Of a stretch of DNA of 51,117 nucleotides, positions 26,147 through 35,425 are shown piece after piece. The position numbers and the translations under genes were made by a program. The stretch is taken from the NCBI GenBank assembly GCA_947373245.1, contig CANBWY010000007.1, positions 1 through 51,117 on the forward strand. Direction: 5' to 3'. Positions within the stretch are counted from its first letter, which is position 1, and each line of letters opens with the position of its first letter. The DNA comes from Comamonadaceae bacterium (GTDB lineage: Bacteria > Pseudomonadota > Gammaproteobacteria > Burkholderiales > Burkholderiaceae_C). The notes below the pieces were generated by a model. The model searched no databases. It had not been told where the DNA came from and saw only the letters and a program-made list of their open reading frames with translations.

Positions 26147-26638
26147 ATGAAACACATCATTTCCCTGATGCTTGAAAACGAACCCGGCGCGCTGTCGCGT
26201 GTGGTCGGTTTGTTCTCAGCCCGTGGCTACAACATTGAGTCTCTGACGGTGGCGCCTACCGAAGACGCCAGCCTGTCGCGCATGACCATTCAAACGCATG
26301 GTTCAGACGAGGTGATTGAACAAATCACCAAACACCTGAACCGTTTGATTGAAGTCGTCAAAGTGGTCGACTTGACCGAAGGCGCTTACACCGAACGCGA
26401 GCTGATGCTTGTGAAGGTGCGTGCCGTCGGTAAAGAGCGCGAAGAAATGAAGCGCATGGCTGACATCTTCCGTGGTCGCATCATCGACGTGACCGAGAAG
26501 AGCTACACCATTGAGTTGACGGGCGATCTGTCTAAGAACGATGCGTTCTTAGAGGCGATTGACCGCAGCGCAATTCTTGAAACCGTTCGCACAGGTGCGT
26601 GTGGCATTGGCCGCGGTGAGCGCATCTTGCGCGTTTAA
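26147..26638 (+). CDS. ilvH: acetolactate synthase, small (regulatory) subunit
   Basis: A 163-residue regulatory subunit that activates the catalytic subunit and gives valine feedback inhibition. The N-terminal ACT domain is clear (HIISLMLENEPGALSRVVGLFSARGYNIESLTV), and the C-terminal domain ends in SGACGIGRGE-like residues (VRTGACGIGRGERILRV). The start MKHIISL at 26147 has an AAGGAT ribosome site; the open frame begins seven codons earlier, overlapping ilvB, which I reject. The gene is in an operon with ilvB and ilvC. Confidence 0.97.
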   Translation: MKHIISLMLENEPGALSRVVGLFSARGYNIESLTVAPTEDASLSRMTIQTHGSDEVIEQITKHLNRLIEVVKVVDLTEGAYTERELMLVKVRAVGKEREEMKRMADIFRGRIIDVTEKSYTIELTGDLSKNDAFLEAIDRSAILETVRTGACGIGRGERILRV

Positions 26639-26667
26639 ATTCCAACCCTTTTCAAAGTATTTTTTAG

Positions 26668-27693
<1,026 letters not shown>

Positions 27694-27712
27694 GCACCTC
27701 GCTTTTTTGCTC

Positions 27713-27740
27713 GACAAAGGCCACTTCGGTGGCCTTTGTC
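27713..27740 (+). terminator. ilvC terminator with C(UUCG)G tetraloop
   Basis: GACAAAGGCCAC (27713-27724) pairs perfectly over 12 bases with GTGGCCTTTGTC (27729-27740) around a TTCG loop, an extra-stable C(UUCG)G hairpin. Only a short T-poor stretch (ATTCTT) follows. It separates the ilv operon from pssA. Confidence 0.8.
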
Positions 27741-27800
27741 ATTCTTGGGCCTGCCTAACGCAGCGCTTACACTGTGGGCCTACTTTTCGGAGCCAGATGG

Positions 27801-28604
27801 ATGTCAGATTTACACGATGAAAACGAGGAATACGTGCCTCGCAAGCCCAGTAAGGGGATTTATGTTTTGCCCAACTTATTCACCTTAGCTGCTTTGTTTG
27901 GTGGCTTTTACGCCATCGTCATGGCCATGAACGGTCATTTTGAATTGTCAGCCATTGGCGTTTTTTGTGCCATGGTGCTCGACAGCTTGGATGGCCGTGT
28001 GGCACGCATGACCAACACGCAAAGCGCCTTTGGCGAGCAAATGGATTCGTTGGCCGACATGGTTTCGTTTGGCGCAGCGCCGGCCTTGATTTCTTATGAG
28101 TGGGCTTTGAAAGGGGCAGGGCGCTGGGGCTGGATGGCAGCGTTCGTGTACATCTCGTGCGCTGCTTTACGTTTGGCGCGTTTTAATGTGAACACGACCG
28201 TTGTGGATAAGCGTTTCTTCCAGGGCCTGCCTTCACCAGCCGCTGCGGCACTGGTCATGGGTTTTATTTGGCTGATGAACGATATGGGTTATCAAGGCTC
28301 AGACGTGATGTGGCCTATGTTTGCCATGTGCCTTTATTCAGGCCTGACCATGGTCACCAATGTGCCGTTTTACAGCTTCAAAGATGTGCAGATGAAACAG
28401 ACCGTTCCCTTTGCCGTGATCGTGTTGTTGGCTTTGGTAATCGCCGTCATCAACATTCATCCGCCCATTGTGTTGTTTGCTTTGTTCATGTTTTATGGTT
28501 TGAGTGGCTATGCTTTGTATGCTTGGCGACGCGCCAAAGGCCTGCAAACCAGTGTGATCAGCACCTCGACGGATGAGCCCGATGAAGCCGGTTTGCACAA
28601 ATAA
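27801..28604 (+). CDS. pssA: CDP-diacylglycerol-serine O-phosphatidyltransferase
   Basis: Integral membrane enzyme making phosphatidylserine from CDP-diacylglycerol and serine, the precursor of phosphatidylethanolamine. The CDP-alcohol phosphatidyltransferase signature D-x2-D-G-x2-A-R-x8-G-x3-D-x3-D is visible (DSLDGRVARMTNTQSAFGEQ then MDSLAD, near residue 62). About seven hydrophobic segments can be placed in 267 residues. The start MSDLHDENEEY at 27801 is preferred over 27774. psd, its usual partner, is not in the window. It lies between ilvC and leuA, a conserved order in this lineage. Confidence 0.93.
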   Translation: MSDLHDENEEYVPRKPSKGIYVLPNLFTLAALFGGFYAIVMAMNGHFELSAIGVFCAMVLDSLDGRVARMTNTQSAFGEQMDSLADMVSFGAAPALISYEWALKGAGRWGWMAAFVYISCAALRLARFNVNTTVVDKRFFQGLPSPAAAALVMGFIWLMNDMGYQGSDVMWPMFAMCLYSGLTMVTNVPFYSFKDVQMKQTVPFAVIVLLALVIAVINIHPPIVLFALFMFYGLSGYALYAWRRAKGLQTSVISTSTDEPDEAGLHK

Positions 28605-28650
28605 GACACCCGATGGCGCATGGGGTTTGGCTTTGTGCTAAATTCCACAC

Positions 28651-28707
28651 ATGAAAAATTTTTCGCTGGCACTACTGCTTCTATCCCCCAACGGGCGGAG
28701 TTGGTAG
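28651..28707 (+). CDS. leuL: leucine leader peptide for leuA attenuation
   Basis: An 18-codon frame 107 bases ahead of leuA reads [18 protein letters not shown], with five Leu codons in six positions (28666-28683: CTG GCA CTA CTG CTT CTA), including rarely used CTA. It is followed at 28727-28757 by a G+C-rich hairpin and T-run. This is the classic layout of ribosome-mediated attenuation: when charged leucyl-tRNA is short the ribosome stalls on the Leu codons and the terminator does not form. I see no strong ribosome site before its ATG. The symbol follows enteric usage. Confidence 0.75.
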   Translation: MKNFSLALLLLSPNGRSW

Positions 28708-28757
28708 CGCACGCGCAAACCCAAACAAGGCCCGTATGCAACTGCAGCGGGCCTTTT
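28688..28757 (+). terminator. leuA attenuator (alternative hairpins and terminator)
   Basis: Terminator 3:4 is AAGGCCCG (28727-28734) with CGGGCCTT (28748-28755), followed by TT. A competing antiterminator can form between CGGGC (28692-28696) and GCCCG (28730-28734), and a protector hairpin between CCAAC (28688-28692) and GTTGG (28700-28704). The Leu codons end just upstream, so a stalled ribosome could cover the first arm. The pairing scheme is by eye; the terminator itself is clear. Confidence 0.7.
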
Positions 28758-28813
28758 GCTTTGGGGCTGAACCAAACGTTGCAAAGTTTTTTAGGAATCT
28801 AGGAGTCCTGACC

Positions 28814-30352
28814 ATGACCGACAAGCTCATCATTTTTGACACCACCTTGCGTGACGGCGAACAGTCGCCCGGCGCCTCCATGACGCGCGACGAAAAACTG
28901 CGTATTGCCCGTCAATTGGAGCGCCTCAAGGTGGATGTCATCGAAGCCGGCTTTGCTGCCAGCTCGAACGGTGACTTTGAAGCCGTACAAGCGATTGCCA
29001 ATGCCATCAAAGACGCCACCATTTGCTCCTTGTCGCGTGCCAATGACCGAGACATCAGCCGCGCTGCTGAGGCGCTGAAAGGTGCCAACAGTGCGCGTAT
29101 TCACACCTTCATTGCCACCTCGCCATTGCACATGGAGAAGAAATTGCGCATGTCGCCCGAGCAAGTGCTGGAGCAAGCCAAGCAGTCGGTGCGCTTTGCA
29201 CGCAACTTGGTGGGTGACATCGAGTTCAGCCCAGAAGACGGCTACCGCAGTGAGATGGACTTTTTGTGCCGCGTGATTGAAGCTGTGATTGCCGAAGGCG
29301 CCACCACCATCAACGTGCCTGATACCGTGGGCTACGCCATCCCTGAGTTATATGGCAATTTCATCAAGACCTTGCGCGAGCGCATTCCCAACAGTGACAA
29401 GGCCATCTGGTCGGTGCACTGTCACAACGACTTAGGCATGGCTGTTGCCAATTCTTTGGCGGGCGTGATGATTGGCGGCGCACGTCAGGTGGAGTGCACC
29501 ATCAACGGTTTGGGCGAGCGTGCGGGCAACTGCTCTTTGGAAGAAGTGGTCATGGCGATCAAAACGCGCAAAGACTATTTCAATCTCGACTTGAACATCG
29601 ACACCAAGCAAATCGTGGCCACCAGCCGCATGGTCAGCCAAACAACGGGTTTTGTGGTGCAGCCCAACAAGGCAGTGGTGGGCGCCAACGCGTTTGCGCA
29701 CGCCTCTGGCATTCACCAAGACGGCGTGCTCAAGGCGCGCGACACCTACGAAATCATGCGTGCCGAAGACGTGGGCTGGAGCGCCAACAAAATTGTGTTG
29801 GGTAAGCTCAGCGGTCGCAATGCCTTCAAGCAACGCTTGGAAGACTTAGGCGTTCACATGGAAAGCGAAGCCGACATCAACACGGCCTTTGCCAAGTTCA
29901 AAGAGTTGGCTGACCGCAAGAGCGAGATTTTTGATGAAGACATCTTGGCTTTGGTCAGCGAGGAGTCCGTCGCACACGCCAGTGAGCAGTTCACCTTCGT
30001 ATCTTTGTCGCAACACAGCGAAACTGGCGAGCGACCCCACGCGAGCGTGGTATTCACGGTGGCGGGCAAAGAAGTCAAGGGCGAATCAGATGGCAATGGC
30101 CCCGTGGACGCTTCCCTGAAAGCGATTGAATCGCACGTCAAGAGTGGCGCCGAAATGGTGCTGTACTCGGTCAATGCCATCAGCGGCTCCACTGAGAGCC
30201 AAGGTGAAGTGACGGTGCGTTTGCAAAACAGCGGCCGCGTGGTCAACGGCGTGGGTTCTGATCCAGACATCGTGGTGGCATCGGCCAAGGCCTATTTGAG
30301 CGCTTTGAACAAGCTGCAAAGCAAGTCGGACAGGGTGGCTGCGCAAGGGTGA
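28814..30352 (+). CDS. leuA: 2-isopropylmalate synthase
   Basis: First committed enzyme of leucine synthesis, condensing acetyl-CoA with 2-oxoisovalerate. The 512-residue protein begins [23 protein letters not shown] (DTTLRDGEQ signature), has the metal-binding [12 protein letters not shown] motif near residue 200 and [14 protein letters not shown], and ends with the leucine-binding regulatory domain (about 390-512), so it should be feedback-inhibited. The start at 28814 follows an AGGAGT ribosome site. Transcription enters through the leader peptide and attenuator at 28651-28757. Two strong hairpins lie just past the stop. Confidence 0.97.
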   Translation: MTDKLIIFDTTLRDGEQSPGASMTRDEKLRIARQLERLKVDVIEAGFAASSNGDFEAVQAIANAIKDATICSLSRANDRDISRAAEALKGANSARIHTFIATSPLHMEKKLRMSPEQVLEQAKQSVRFARNLVGDIEFSPEDGYRSEMDFLCRVIEAVIAEGATTINVPDTVGYAIPELYGNFIKTLRERIPNSDKAIWSVHCHNDLGMAVANSLAGVMIGGARQVECTINGLGERAGNCSLEEVVMAIKTRKDYFNLDLNIDTKQIVATSRMVSQTTGFVVQPNKAVVGANAFAHASGIHQDGVLKARDTYEIMRAEDVGWSANKIVLGKLSGRNAFKQRLEDLGVHMESEADINTAFAKFKELADRKSEIFDEDILALVSEESVAHASEQFTFVSLSQHSETGERPHASVVFTVAGKEVKGESDGNGPVDASLKAIESHVKSGAEMVLYSVNAISGSTESQGEVTVRLQNSGRVVNGVGSDPDIVVASAKAYLSALNKLQSKSDRVAAQG

Positions 30353-30356
30353 GTCT

Positions 30357-30384
30357 ATAAATCCAACGCATCTGTTGGATTTAT
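30357..30384 (+). terminator. first hairpin after leuA
   Basis: ATAAATCCAAC (30357-30367) pairs over 11 bases with GTTGGATTTAT (30374-30384), loop GCATCT, 5 bases beyond the leuA stop. The end of the stem is A/T-rich and can act as the U-tract. Confidence 0.75.
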
Positions 30385-30390
30385 TAAATA

Positions 30391-30423
30391 AGTCACGCAA
30401 GTCCTTGATCTTGCGTGACTTTT
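30391..30423 (+). terminator. second hairpin after leuA
   Basis: AGTCACGCAAG (30391-30401) pairs perfectly with CTTGCGTGACT (30410-30420), followed by TTT. Together with the preceding hairpin it forms a tandem terminator between leuA and the endopeptidase gene. Confidence 0.75.
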
Positions 30424-30468
30424 GAGTAAAATCAGTAGCAATATGATTTCAAGCTTAAGGAACTTCAC

Positions 30469-31440
30469 TTGAAACGACTGCTGATTGCCACATCGCTCGG
30501 ATTATTGACCTCGCTGTGCGCCTTGCACGCCAATGCTTCGACAACGCAAAAAAACACTACCGCTCACAAGACACGTGCATCGGTGGTCAAGACGCATGTG
30601 CGCCATCAAGTCGTCAAGGCTACAGTGCCCGCGATCCCCTCATTTGGTCAAAAAGCGGGCTTGCACGCCACCAGTGACATTCTTGACTTGAAGTCGAGTG
30701 TGGCCTACGTGATCGACCAAGACACCCATGAAGTCTTGTTGAGCAAAAACGACCAAGCCGTGTTGCCTATTGCTTCGATCACCAAATTGATGACGGGTTT
30801 GATCCTCAGTGAAGCCAAATTGCCGATGGACGAAGCTATCACCATCACGCAAGACGATGTGGATACCGAAAAGGGCAGCAGCTCGCGTTTGCGTGTGGGG
30901 GCAACCTTGACGCGTGGTGAGTTGCTCCACTTGGCTTTGATGGCCAGCGAAAACCGTGCGGCTCATGCTTTGGGTCGTACCTATCCTGGTGGTCTGTCTT
31001 CTTTTGTGGGCTTGATGAATGCCAAAGCGGCGCAATTGGGCATGCGCGACACGCGCTACATCGAACCCACAGGCCTTTCCAGCCACAACCAATCTAGCGC
31101 CAAGGACTTGGCCACCTTGGTGGGCAATGCCTATCACGACGCCACTTTGCGTGAGTTGACGACATCACCGAGCTACAAAGTGGAAGTAGGCAACCGCACC
31201 TTGCAATACAACACCACCAACCGCTTGGTGAAAAGCCCCAACTGGGACATCGGCTTGCAAAAAACCGGTTATATCTCTGAGGCAGGTCAATGTCTGGTTA
31301 TGCAAGCCAAAGTGGCAGGCCGTCAGTTGATCATGGTGTTTTTGGACTCCGCAGGCAAACTCAGCCGCATTGGTGATGCTGAGCGTGTGCGTAAATGGGT
31401 GGAGACCAACCACAGCGGTTACGGACGCCCTCAAACCTAA
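30469..31440 (+). CDS. pbpG: D-alanyl-D-alanine endopeptidase (PBP7 type)
   Basis: Periplasmic serine peptidase of 323 residues that cuts peptidoglycan cross-links. A signal peptide (KRLLIATSLGLLTSLCALHANA) leads. The penicillin-binding motifs are Ser103-x-x-Lys106 (IASITKLM), Ser-Glu-Asn (MASENRAA) and Lys-Thr-Gly (LQKTGYISEAG). A basic His/Thr/Lys-rich stretch follows the signal peptide. The start is TTG, placed by the signal peptide and an AAGGAAC ribosome site; no ATG or GTG in frame gives a signal peptide. Tandem terminators precede it and one follows, so it is its own transcription unit. Confidence 0.92.
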   Translation: MKRLLIATSLGLLTSLCALHANASTTQKNTTAHKTRASVVKTHVRHQVVKATVPAIPSFGQKAGLHATSDILDLKSSVAYVIDQDTHEVLLSKNDQAVLPIASITKLMTGLILSEAKLPMDEAITITQDDVDTEKGSSSRLRVGATLTRGELLHLALMASENRAAHALGRTYPGGLSSFVGLMNAKAAQLGMRDTRYIEPTGLSSHNQSSAKDLATLVGNAYHDATLRELTTSPSYKVEVGNRTLQYNTTNRLVKSPNWDIGLQKTGYISEAGQCLVMQAKVAGRQLIMVFLDSAGKLSRIGDAERVRKWVETNHSGYGRPQT

Positions 31441-31462
31441 TCGCCCGGTGGGGACCCTGACA

Positions 31463-31488
31463 AAAGCCAGCAAAAATGCTGGCTTTTT
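31463..31488 (+). terminator. terminator after pbpG
   Basis: AAAGCCAGC (31463-31471) pairs with GCTGGCTTT (31478-31486) around AAAAAT, followed by further Ts. In reverse it also has a T-rich tail and may serve the convergent IclR gene, whose stop is 8 bases away. Confidence 0.85.
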
Positions 31489-31495
31489 TGTTTGG

Positions 31496-32275
31496 TTAGG
31501 CTAGATTTTCTTTGTAGCCGAGTGCTTGAGAAATGGCGTGTGTGGTGGCTTGCAGTTTGGGGAGCCATTCTTCATCCAGTCGATCAGCGGGTGCTGAGAT
31601 GGACAAGCCTGCGACCAATTTTCCCTGGTCATCGTAGATGCCTGAGGCCATACAGCGCACGCCCAGCTCAAGTTCCTCGTTGTCACGCGCCACGCCAGAT
31701 TGACGGGCCTTGGCGAGTTCACGCTCTAAGACTGGCAGTTGCGTGATGCTATTGCGGGTTTGCCCGCTTAAGCCTGTGCGCGTGGCATAGGCGCGTACGC
31801 GTTGTGCGTCATCCATCGCCAAAAAAAGTTTACCTACCGATGTCAGGTGCAGTGGGGCACGCCCACCAATGGCTCGTACCACTTGCATGCCCGAGCGTTC
31901 GCTGAAGGCGCGTTCGACATACACAATTTCGTCGCCTTGACGCACGCTCAAATTCACAGGTTGTTGAATCAGCTTGTGCAACTCACGCATGGGCTGAAAG
32001 GCCACATCACGCACGTTCAAGCGGTCTTTGACCAAATTGCCCAGTTCCAGCAAACGCATGCCCAGTCGGTAGTTGCCGGCCTCTGGACGGTCCACGAATC
32101 GCCCAACGGCCAAGTCGTTCAAAATGCGATGGGTGGTCGAGGGGTGCAGCCCGGTGCGCTCGCTGATTTCTTTGAGCGAGATGGCTTCTTCGCGTGAAGC
32201 CAAAACATCAATGAGCGTGAACATGCGTTCAATGACTTGAATATTTGGCGTTGCTGGCACAGTGGATTTACGCAT
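31496..32275 (-). CDS. IclR family transcriptional regulator
   Basis: A 259-residue regulator. The winged helix-turn-helix lies at about residues 12-70 (SLKEISERTGLHPSTTHRILNDLAVGRFVDR), and the C-terminal IclR effector domain follows, with SVGKLFLA and GVRCMASGIYDDQGKLVAGLSIS-type motifs. Target and ligand are unknown; family members often control aromatic or glyoxylate metabolism, but none of those genes is near. It lies 12 bases after the bpt stop, on the same strand, so it may be partly co-transcribed with aat-bpt. Confidence 0.92.
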   Translation of the reverse strand: MRKSTVPATPNIQVIERMFTLIDVLASREEAISLKEISERTGLHPSTTHRILNDLAVGRFVDRPEAGNYRLGMRLLELGNLVKDRLNVRDVAFQPMRELHKLIQQPVNLSVRQGDEIVYVERAFSERSGMQVVRAIGGRAPLHLTSVGKLFLAMDDAQRVRAYATRTGLSGQTRNSITQLPVLERELAKARQSGVARDNEELELGVRCMASGIYDDQGKLVAGLSISAPADRLDEEWLPKLQATTHAISQALGYKENLA

Positions 32276-32287
32276 GTTTGGATTTTA

Positions 32288-33031
32288 TCATGTGAAATTA
32301 CTGGACGTCCATTTGCCATCGACCAAGCGCTGATGTGGCGAAAAGTCGGACTTGTAGCGCATTTTGGGACTGTCTTCTATCCAGTAGCCTAAGTAGCTGT
32401 AGGGCATATGCAAGCGTCGTGCTTGGGCGATTTGCCACATCACGTTGTAAGTACCGTAACTCGTGTGTGGCTCAGGTTCATAAAAAGTGTAAACGGCGGA
32501 TAAACCATCATTGAGCACATCAACGATGGACACCATTTTCAAAACGCCCAACGCTTCTGAGGTACTGGGTTCTCTGAACTCAATGAGACGGGTGTTCACG
32601 CGGCTTTGCAGTAAAAACTGGGTGTATTGCTCGGTGCTGTCTTCGTCCATCCCGCCACCCGCATGGCGCGCATGTTGGTAGCGTAAATAGAGTGCGTAAT
32701 GCTCGGCATCAAATCCCAAGTTGAGAATACGGACCTCTAAATTTTGGTGTCGCGCCCATGCGCGCTTTTGGCTACGGGTCGGTTGAAAAGACAGCGTTTC
32801 GACGCGCAAGGGGATGCAAGCGCGGCAGCTGTCGCAGTAGGGGCGATAGGTAAACAGACCACTGCGACGAAATCCTTGACTTACCAAATCGGCATAGACA
32901 TCGTTGGTGACCAAGTGACTCGGCGTTGCGACTTGCGAGCGTGCAGTTTTCTCAGGCAAGTAGCTGCAAGGGTAGGGAGCCGTGGCATAAAAATGCACAG
33001 TGTTGAGGGGTAAATCACGGGCATGGGTCAC
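32288..33031 (-). CDS. bpt: aspartate/glutamate leucyltransferase (Bpt)
   Basis: Transfers leucine from leucyl-tRNA to proteins with N-terminal Asp or Glu, making them N-degrons for ClpS-ClpAP. The 247-residue protein begins [25 protein letters not shown], has the conserved Cys clusters (the CSYL Cys and [12 protein letters not shown]) and ends in the family pattern [15 protein letters not shown]. The start is a GTG at 33031 that overlaps the aat stop as GTGA and has a perfect AAGGAG ribosome site; the frame reaching 33085 would run into aat. It is coupled to aat, the other N-degron transferase. Confidence 0.93.
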   Translation of the reverse strand: MTHARDLPLNTVHFYATAPYPCSYLPEKTARSQVATPSHLVTNDVYADLVSQGFRRSGLFTYRPYCDSCRACIPLRVETLSFQPTRSQKRAWARHQNLEVRILNLGFDAEHYALYLRYQHARHAGGGMDEDSTEQYTQFLLQSRVNTRLIEFREPSTSEALGVLKMVSIVDVLNDGLSAVYTFYEPEPHTSYGTYNVMWQIAQARRLHMPYSYLGYWIEDSPKMRYKSDFSPHQRLVDGKWTSSNFT

Positions 33032-33774
33032 AAAATCTCCTTCGTCGCTAGGAGTGTGTGCCAGTAGGAAGGTTTGAACTCCCAAGGGTAGCTTGACGTT
33101 TTCGGGGCCTCTCGGACACGTCTCAAAAATTCAATGCGTGGCATTTCGCGGGCGCCTAACGAGGCCAAATGTCGGGTATTTTGTTGGCAGTCTATCCAAT
33201 CCAGCTGATGCGCGCGCGCAAATGCAACCAATGCGGCTAGCGCGATTTTGGATGCGTCAGTTTGCAGCGCAAACATGGATTCACCAAAAACCGCGTCGCC
33301 TATCGCCACGCAGTAAAGGCCGCCAACCAATTGGCCCTGATCCCACGTCTCGACGCTGTGCGCGAAACCGCAAGCATGCATGGCTTCGTAAGCGCTGACC
33401 ATCTCGTCCACAATCCAAGTGCCGGGTTGACCCTGGCGGCTGATTTGTGCGCAGTGGCGAATCACGGTACCAAAAGCACTGTCTATCCGTATTTCGCATG
33501 CAGGGTTCGCCATGAATTTTTGTAGCGTCTTGCGCAGGGAGCGGTGCAGTTTGAAATCATCCGTCTGTAACACCATGCGCGGGTCTGGCGACCACCACAA
33601 AATGGGTTGACCGGCGCTGAACCAGGGAAACATGCCTTGTTGATAAGCCTCGCACAAGCGAGAAACAGACAGACCACCACCGGCCGCAACCAATCCTGCC
33701 AACGCACTTCCTACTTTTTGGGCAGATTCGGGGGCTGGCAATGGCTGGTCATTTTCTAACCAAGGAATGTTCAT
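33028..33774 (-). CDS. aat: leucyl/phenylalanyl-tRNA-protein transferase
   Basis: Adds Leu or Phe to proteins with N-terminal Lys or Arg, the other branch of the bacterial N-end rule. The 248-residue protein shows the family run [27 protein letters not shown], then [33 protein letters not shown] and [18 protein letters not shown]. The start [13 protein letters not shown] at 33774 is preferred over 33798. Together with bpt it covers both primary and secondary destabilising residues; clpS and clpA are not in the window. The 184 bases upstream are AT-rich and shared with the divergent M23 gene. Confidence 0.95.
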   Translation of the reverse strand: MNIPWLENDQPLPAPESAQKVGSALAGLVAAGGGLSVSRLCEAYQQGMFPWFSAGQPILWWSPDPRMVLQTDDFKLHRSLRKTLQKFMANPACEIRIDSAFGTVIRHCAQISRQGQPGTWIVDEMVSAYEAMHACGFAHSVETWDQGQLVGGLYCVAIGDAVFGESMFALQTDASKIALAALVAFARAHQLDWIDCQQNTRHLASLGAREMPRIEFLRRVREAPKTSSYPWEFKPSYWHTLLATKEIL

Positions 33775-33927
33775 CTGCCTATTTTTCATGATTTGCAATG
33801 GGTCGAGGTGATTAAGTTAACATTAAGTAAAACTAATTATCAATATTGTGGTTTATGTCAAAAATTAAATGTTTCTTGGAGGAGAACTCCCTACAATTCT
33901 TCTTTGCTCTGCGAAAAATCTACAGAG

Positions 33928-33936
33928 CCCCCCCCC
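33928..33936 (+). repeat. C9 homopolymer tract in the 5' leader of the M23 gene
   Basis: Nine C residues lie 22 bases before the chosen ATG at 33959. The upstream frame starting at ATG 33869 reads through them in phase into the peptidase. Such tracts slip readily in replication. If translation can begin at 33869, a length change would break the frame; if the ATG at 33959 is used, only the leader spacing changes. Confidence 0.6.
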
Positions 33937-33958
33937 AATAAGTTTTCCGGAGCCATCT

Positions 33959-34906
33959 ATGCAATTGATGTGGGTTTCAGGACCCACCGCCACCGTGCGG
34001 ACCATTTCCATCACAGCACAAAAAGTGTTGCTGGGTGTGTGCGCGTCGGCTTTTGTGTTGGTTGCGTTCGGTGTGCTGTTGCACTTTATTGGATTTCGCA
34101 TTGCAATTGAGTTAAGTCCTAGTTTGGCCCGCAGCATGGGCGGCGTGACCACCGAGGCTGAGCAGCAAAAAGTCGAAGCACTGTACCGTGAGCGCTTAGA
34201 CAGTTTGCGCCAAATCTTGAACACGACGGTGCAAGACATTCGCCAACTTGAGGCCCTGAAAAATCGCTTCATGGAAGTGGCGACGCCGACGAACTTGCGT
34301 GACAAATACACCAAAAAAGAGGAGGGGCGTGGCGGTCCTTGGGTGCCTCCTCGCTTTTCAAACAGTCCGTCATCAGACCTCAATCGCGACCTCTCTTTGG
34401 CCGTGGAAGAGTTTTCTCAAACCCAAATTGCGGTCAAAAACATGACGCAAAATTGGTCAGCCCAACTCAATTGGCTCAACGCATTGCCTACCGGAACGCC
34501 AATGGGCAAAGACTTTCGCGTGACGAGTGGTTTTGGCATTCGCAATGATCCCTTCACAGGACAATTGGCGATGCACGAAGGCCTTGACTTTGTGGCCGAG
34601 GTGGGGTCACCCATCGTCGCAACGGCGGCAGGAACGGTGACGCGCTCGGCTTGGGATGCGTCTTATGGGAACGTGGTGGAAGTCAGCCATATCGAAGGCT
34701 TCACCACTCGCTATGCACATTTGAGCAAGCGATTGGTTGAAGCAGGCCAGAAAGTGCTTCGCGGCGACACCATCGCACAATTGGGCAGCACGGGCCGATC
34801 AACGGGCCCGCACCTGCATTACGAAGTGATGCGCAATGACCGGGTGCTCAATCCCGCGCAAATGTTGCTGCAAACCGTCGCCACAGCGACGTCGAGTGCG
34901 CCGTGA
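33959..34906 (+). CDS. M23 family metallopeptidase
   Basis: A 315-residue membrane-anchored peptidoglycan endopeptidase or an inactive regulator of one. After MQLMWVSGPTATVRTISIT comes a membrane anchor (VLLGVCASAFVLVAFGVLLHFIGF, about 23-46), a coiled-coil-like stretch (about 65-105), and a C-terminal LytM domain with the zinc ligands in HEGLDF (His, Asp) and GPHLHYEV (HxH), so it looks catalytically competent. CCGGAG lies 9 bases before the start. Bactofilin follows 27 bases later; M23-bactofilin pairs shape the cell wall in Helicobacter and Caulobacter-type bacteria. Confidence 0.9.
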   Translation: MQLMWVSGPTATVRTISITAQKVLLGVCASAFVLVAFGVLLHFIGFRIAIELSPSLARSMGGVTTEAEQQKVEALYRERLDSLRQILNTTVQDIRQLEALKNRFMEVATPTNLRDKYTKKEEGRGGPWVPPRFSNSPSSDLNRDLSLAVEEFSQTQIAVKNMTQNWSAQLNWLNALPTGTPMGKDFRVTSGFGIRNDPFTGQLAMHEGLDFVAEVGSPIVATAAGTVTRSAWDASYGNVVEVSHIEGFTTRYAHLSKRLVEAGQKVLRGDTIAQLGSTGRSTGPHLHYEVMRNDRVLNPAQMLLQTVATATSSAP

Positions 34907-34933
34907 GTCAACTGCCAACAATGAAGGCCAGCC

Positions 34934-35377
34934 ATGTTTGAAAAACTCAAGGAAAAATCGTTTTCTCCTTCTCAAGAGCGTTTTGACACCATCATTGGCA
35001 GAACGACCCAGATTTATGGCCGCTTGGTGTTGCTCGACAGCGTGCGCATCGATGGCAAGGTGGTGGGTAATATTGAAACGAACAAAGACAACAAAGTCAC
35101 GGTGGCCATCGGAAAAACAGGTGAGGTGTCAGGTGATATCACGGCTCATCGGGTGATGGTGGCTGGCAAAGTTGAAGGCAATATTTATGCCGCTGAACGC
35201 GTTGAGTTTCACAAAGACTCCATCGTGCAAGGCGATATTTCTTACGGTTCGATCGCTGTCGAACACGGTGCCCATTTGTTGGGCTTGGTCATTCAAAATC
35301 CCATCAGCGCTGCGGCATCCAACAGCAGCACTGATGCTAAAAACGTCATCAAAAAAGCACAAGAGAGCAGTAGCTAA
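34934..35377 (+). CDS. bactofilin (polymer-forming cytoskeletal protein)
   Basis: A 147-residue protein with the central bactofilin (DUF583) beta-helix at about residues 15-115: repeated short strands around RTTQIYGRLVLLDSVRIDGKVVGNIET, GEVSGDITAHRVMVAGKVEGNIYA and DSIVQGDISYGSIAVEHGAHL. The short N-terminal tail (MFEKLKEKSFSPSQERFDT) resembles the membrane-targeting tail of the family, and the C-terminus is Ser/Ala-rich. Bactofilins polymerise without nucleotides and place wall-cutting enzymes such as the M23 peptidase just upstream. Known relatives are CcmA and BacA. Confidence 0.92.
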   Translation: MFEKLKEKSFSPSQERFDTIIGRTTQIYGRLVLLDSVRIDGKVVGNIETNKDNKVTVAIGKTGEVSGDITAHRVMVAGKVEGNIYAAERVEFHKDSIVQGDISYGSIAVEHGAHLLGLVIQNPISAAASNSSTDAKNVIKKAQESSS

Positions 35378-35425
35378 TGGCTTGCGTTCGCAGTTGAGGG
35401 GGGCGGGTTTAGGCGTGAGGTCAAG

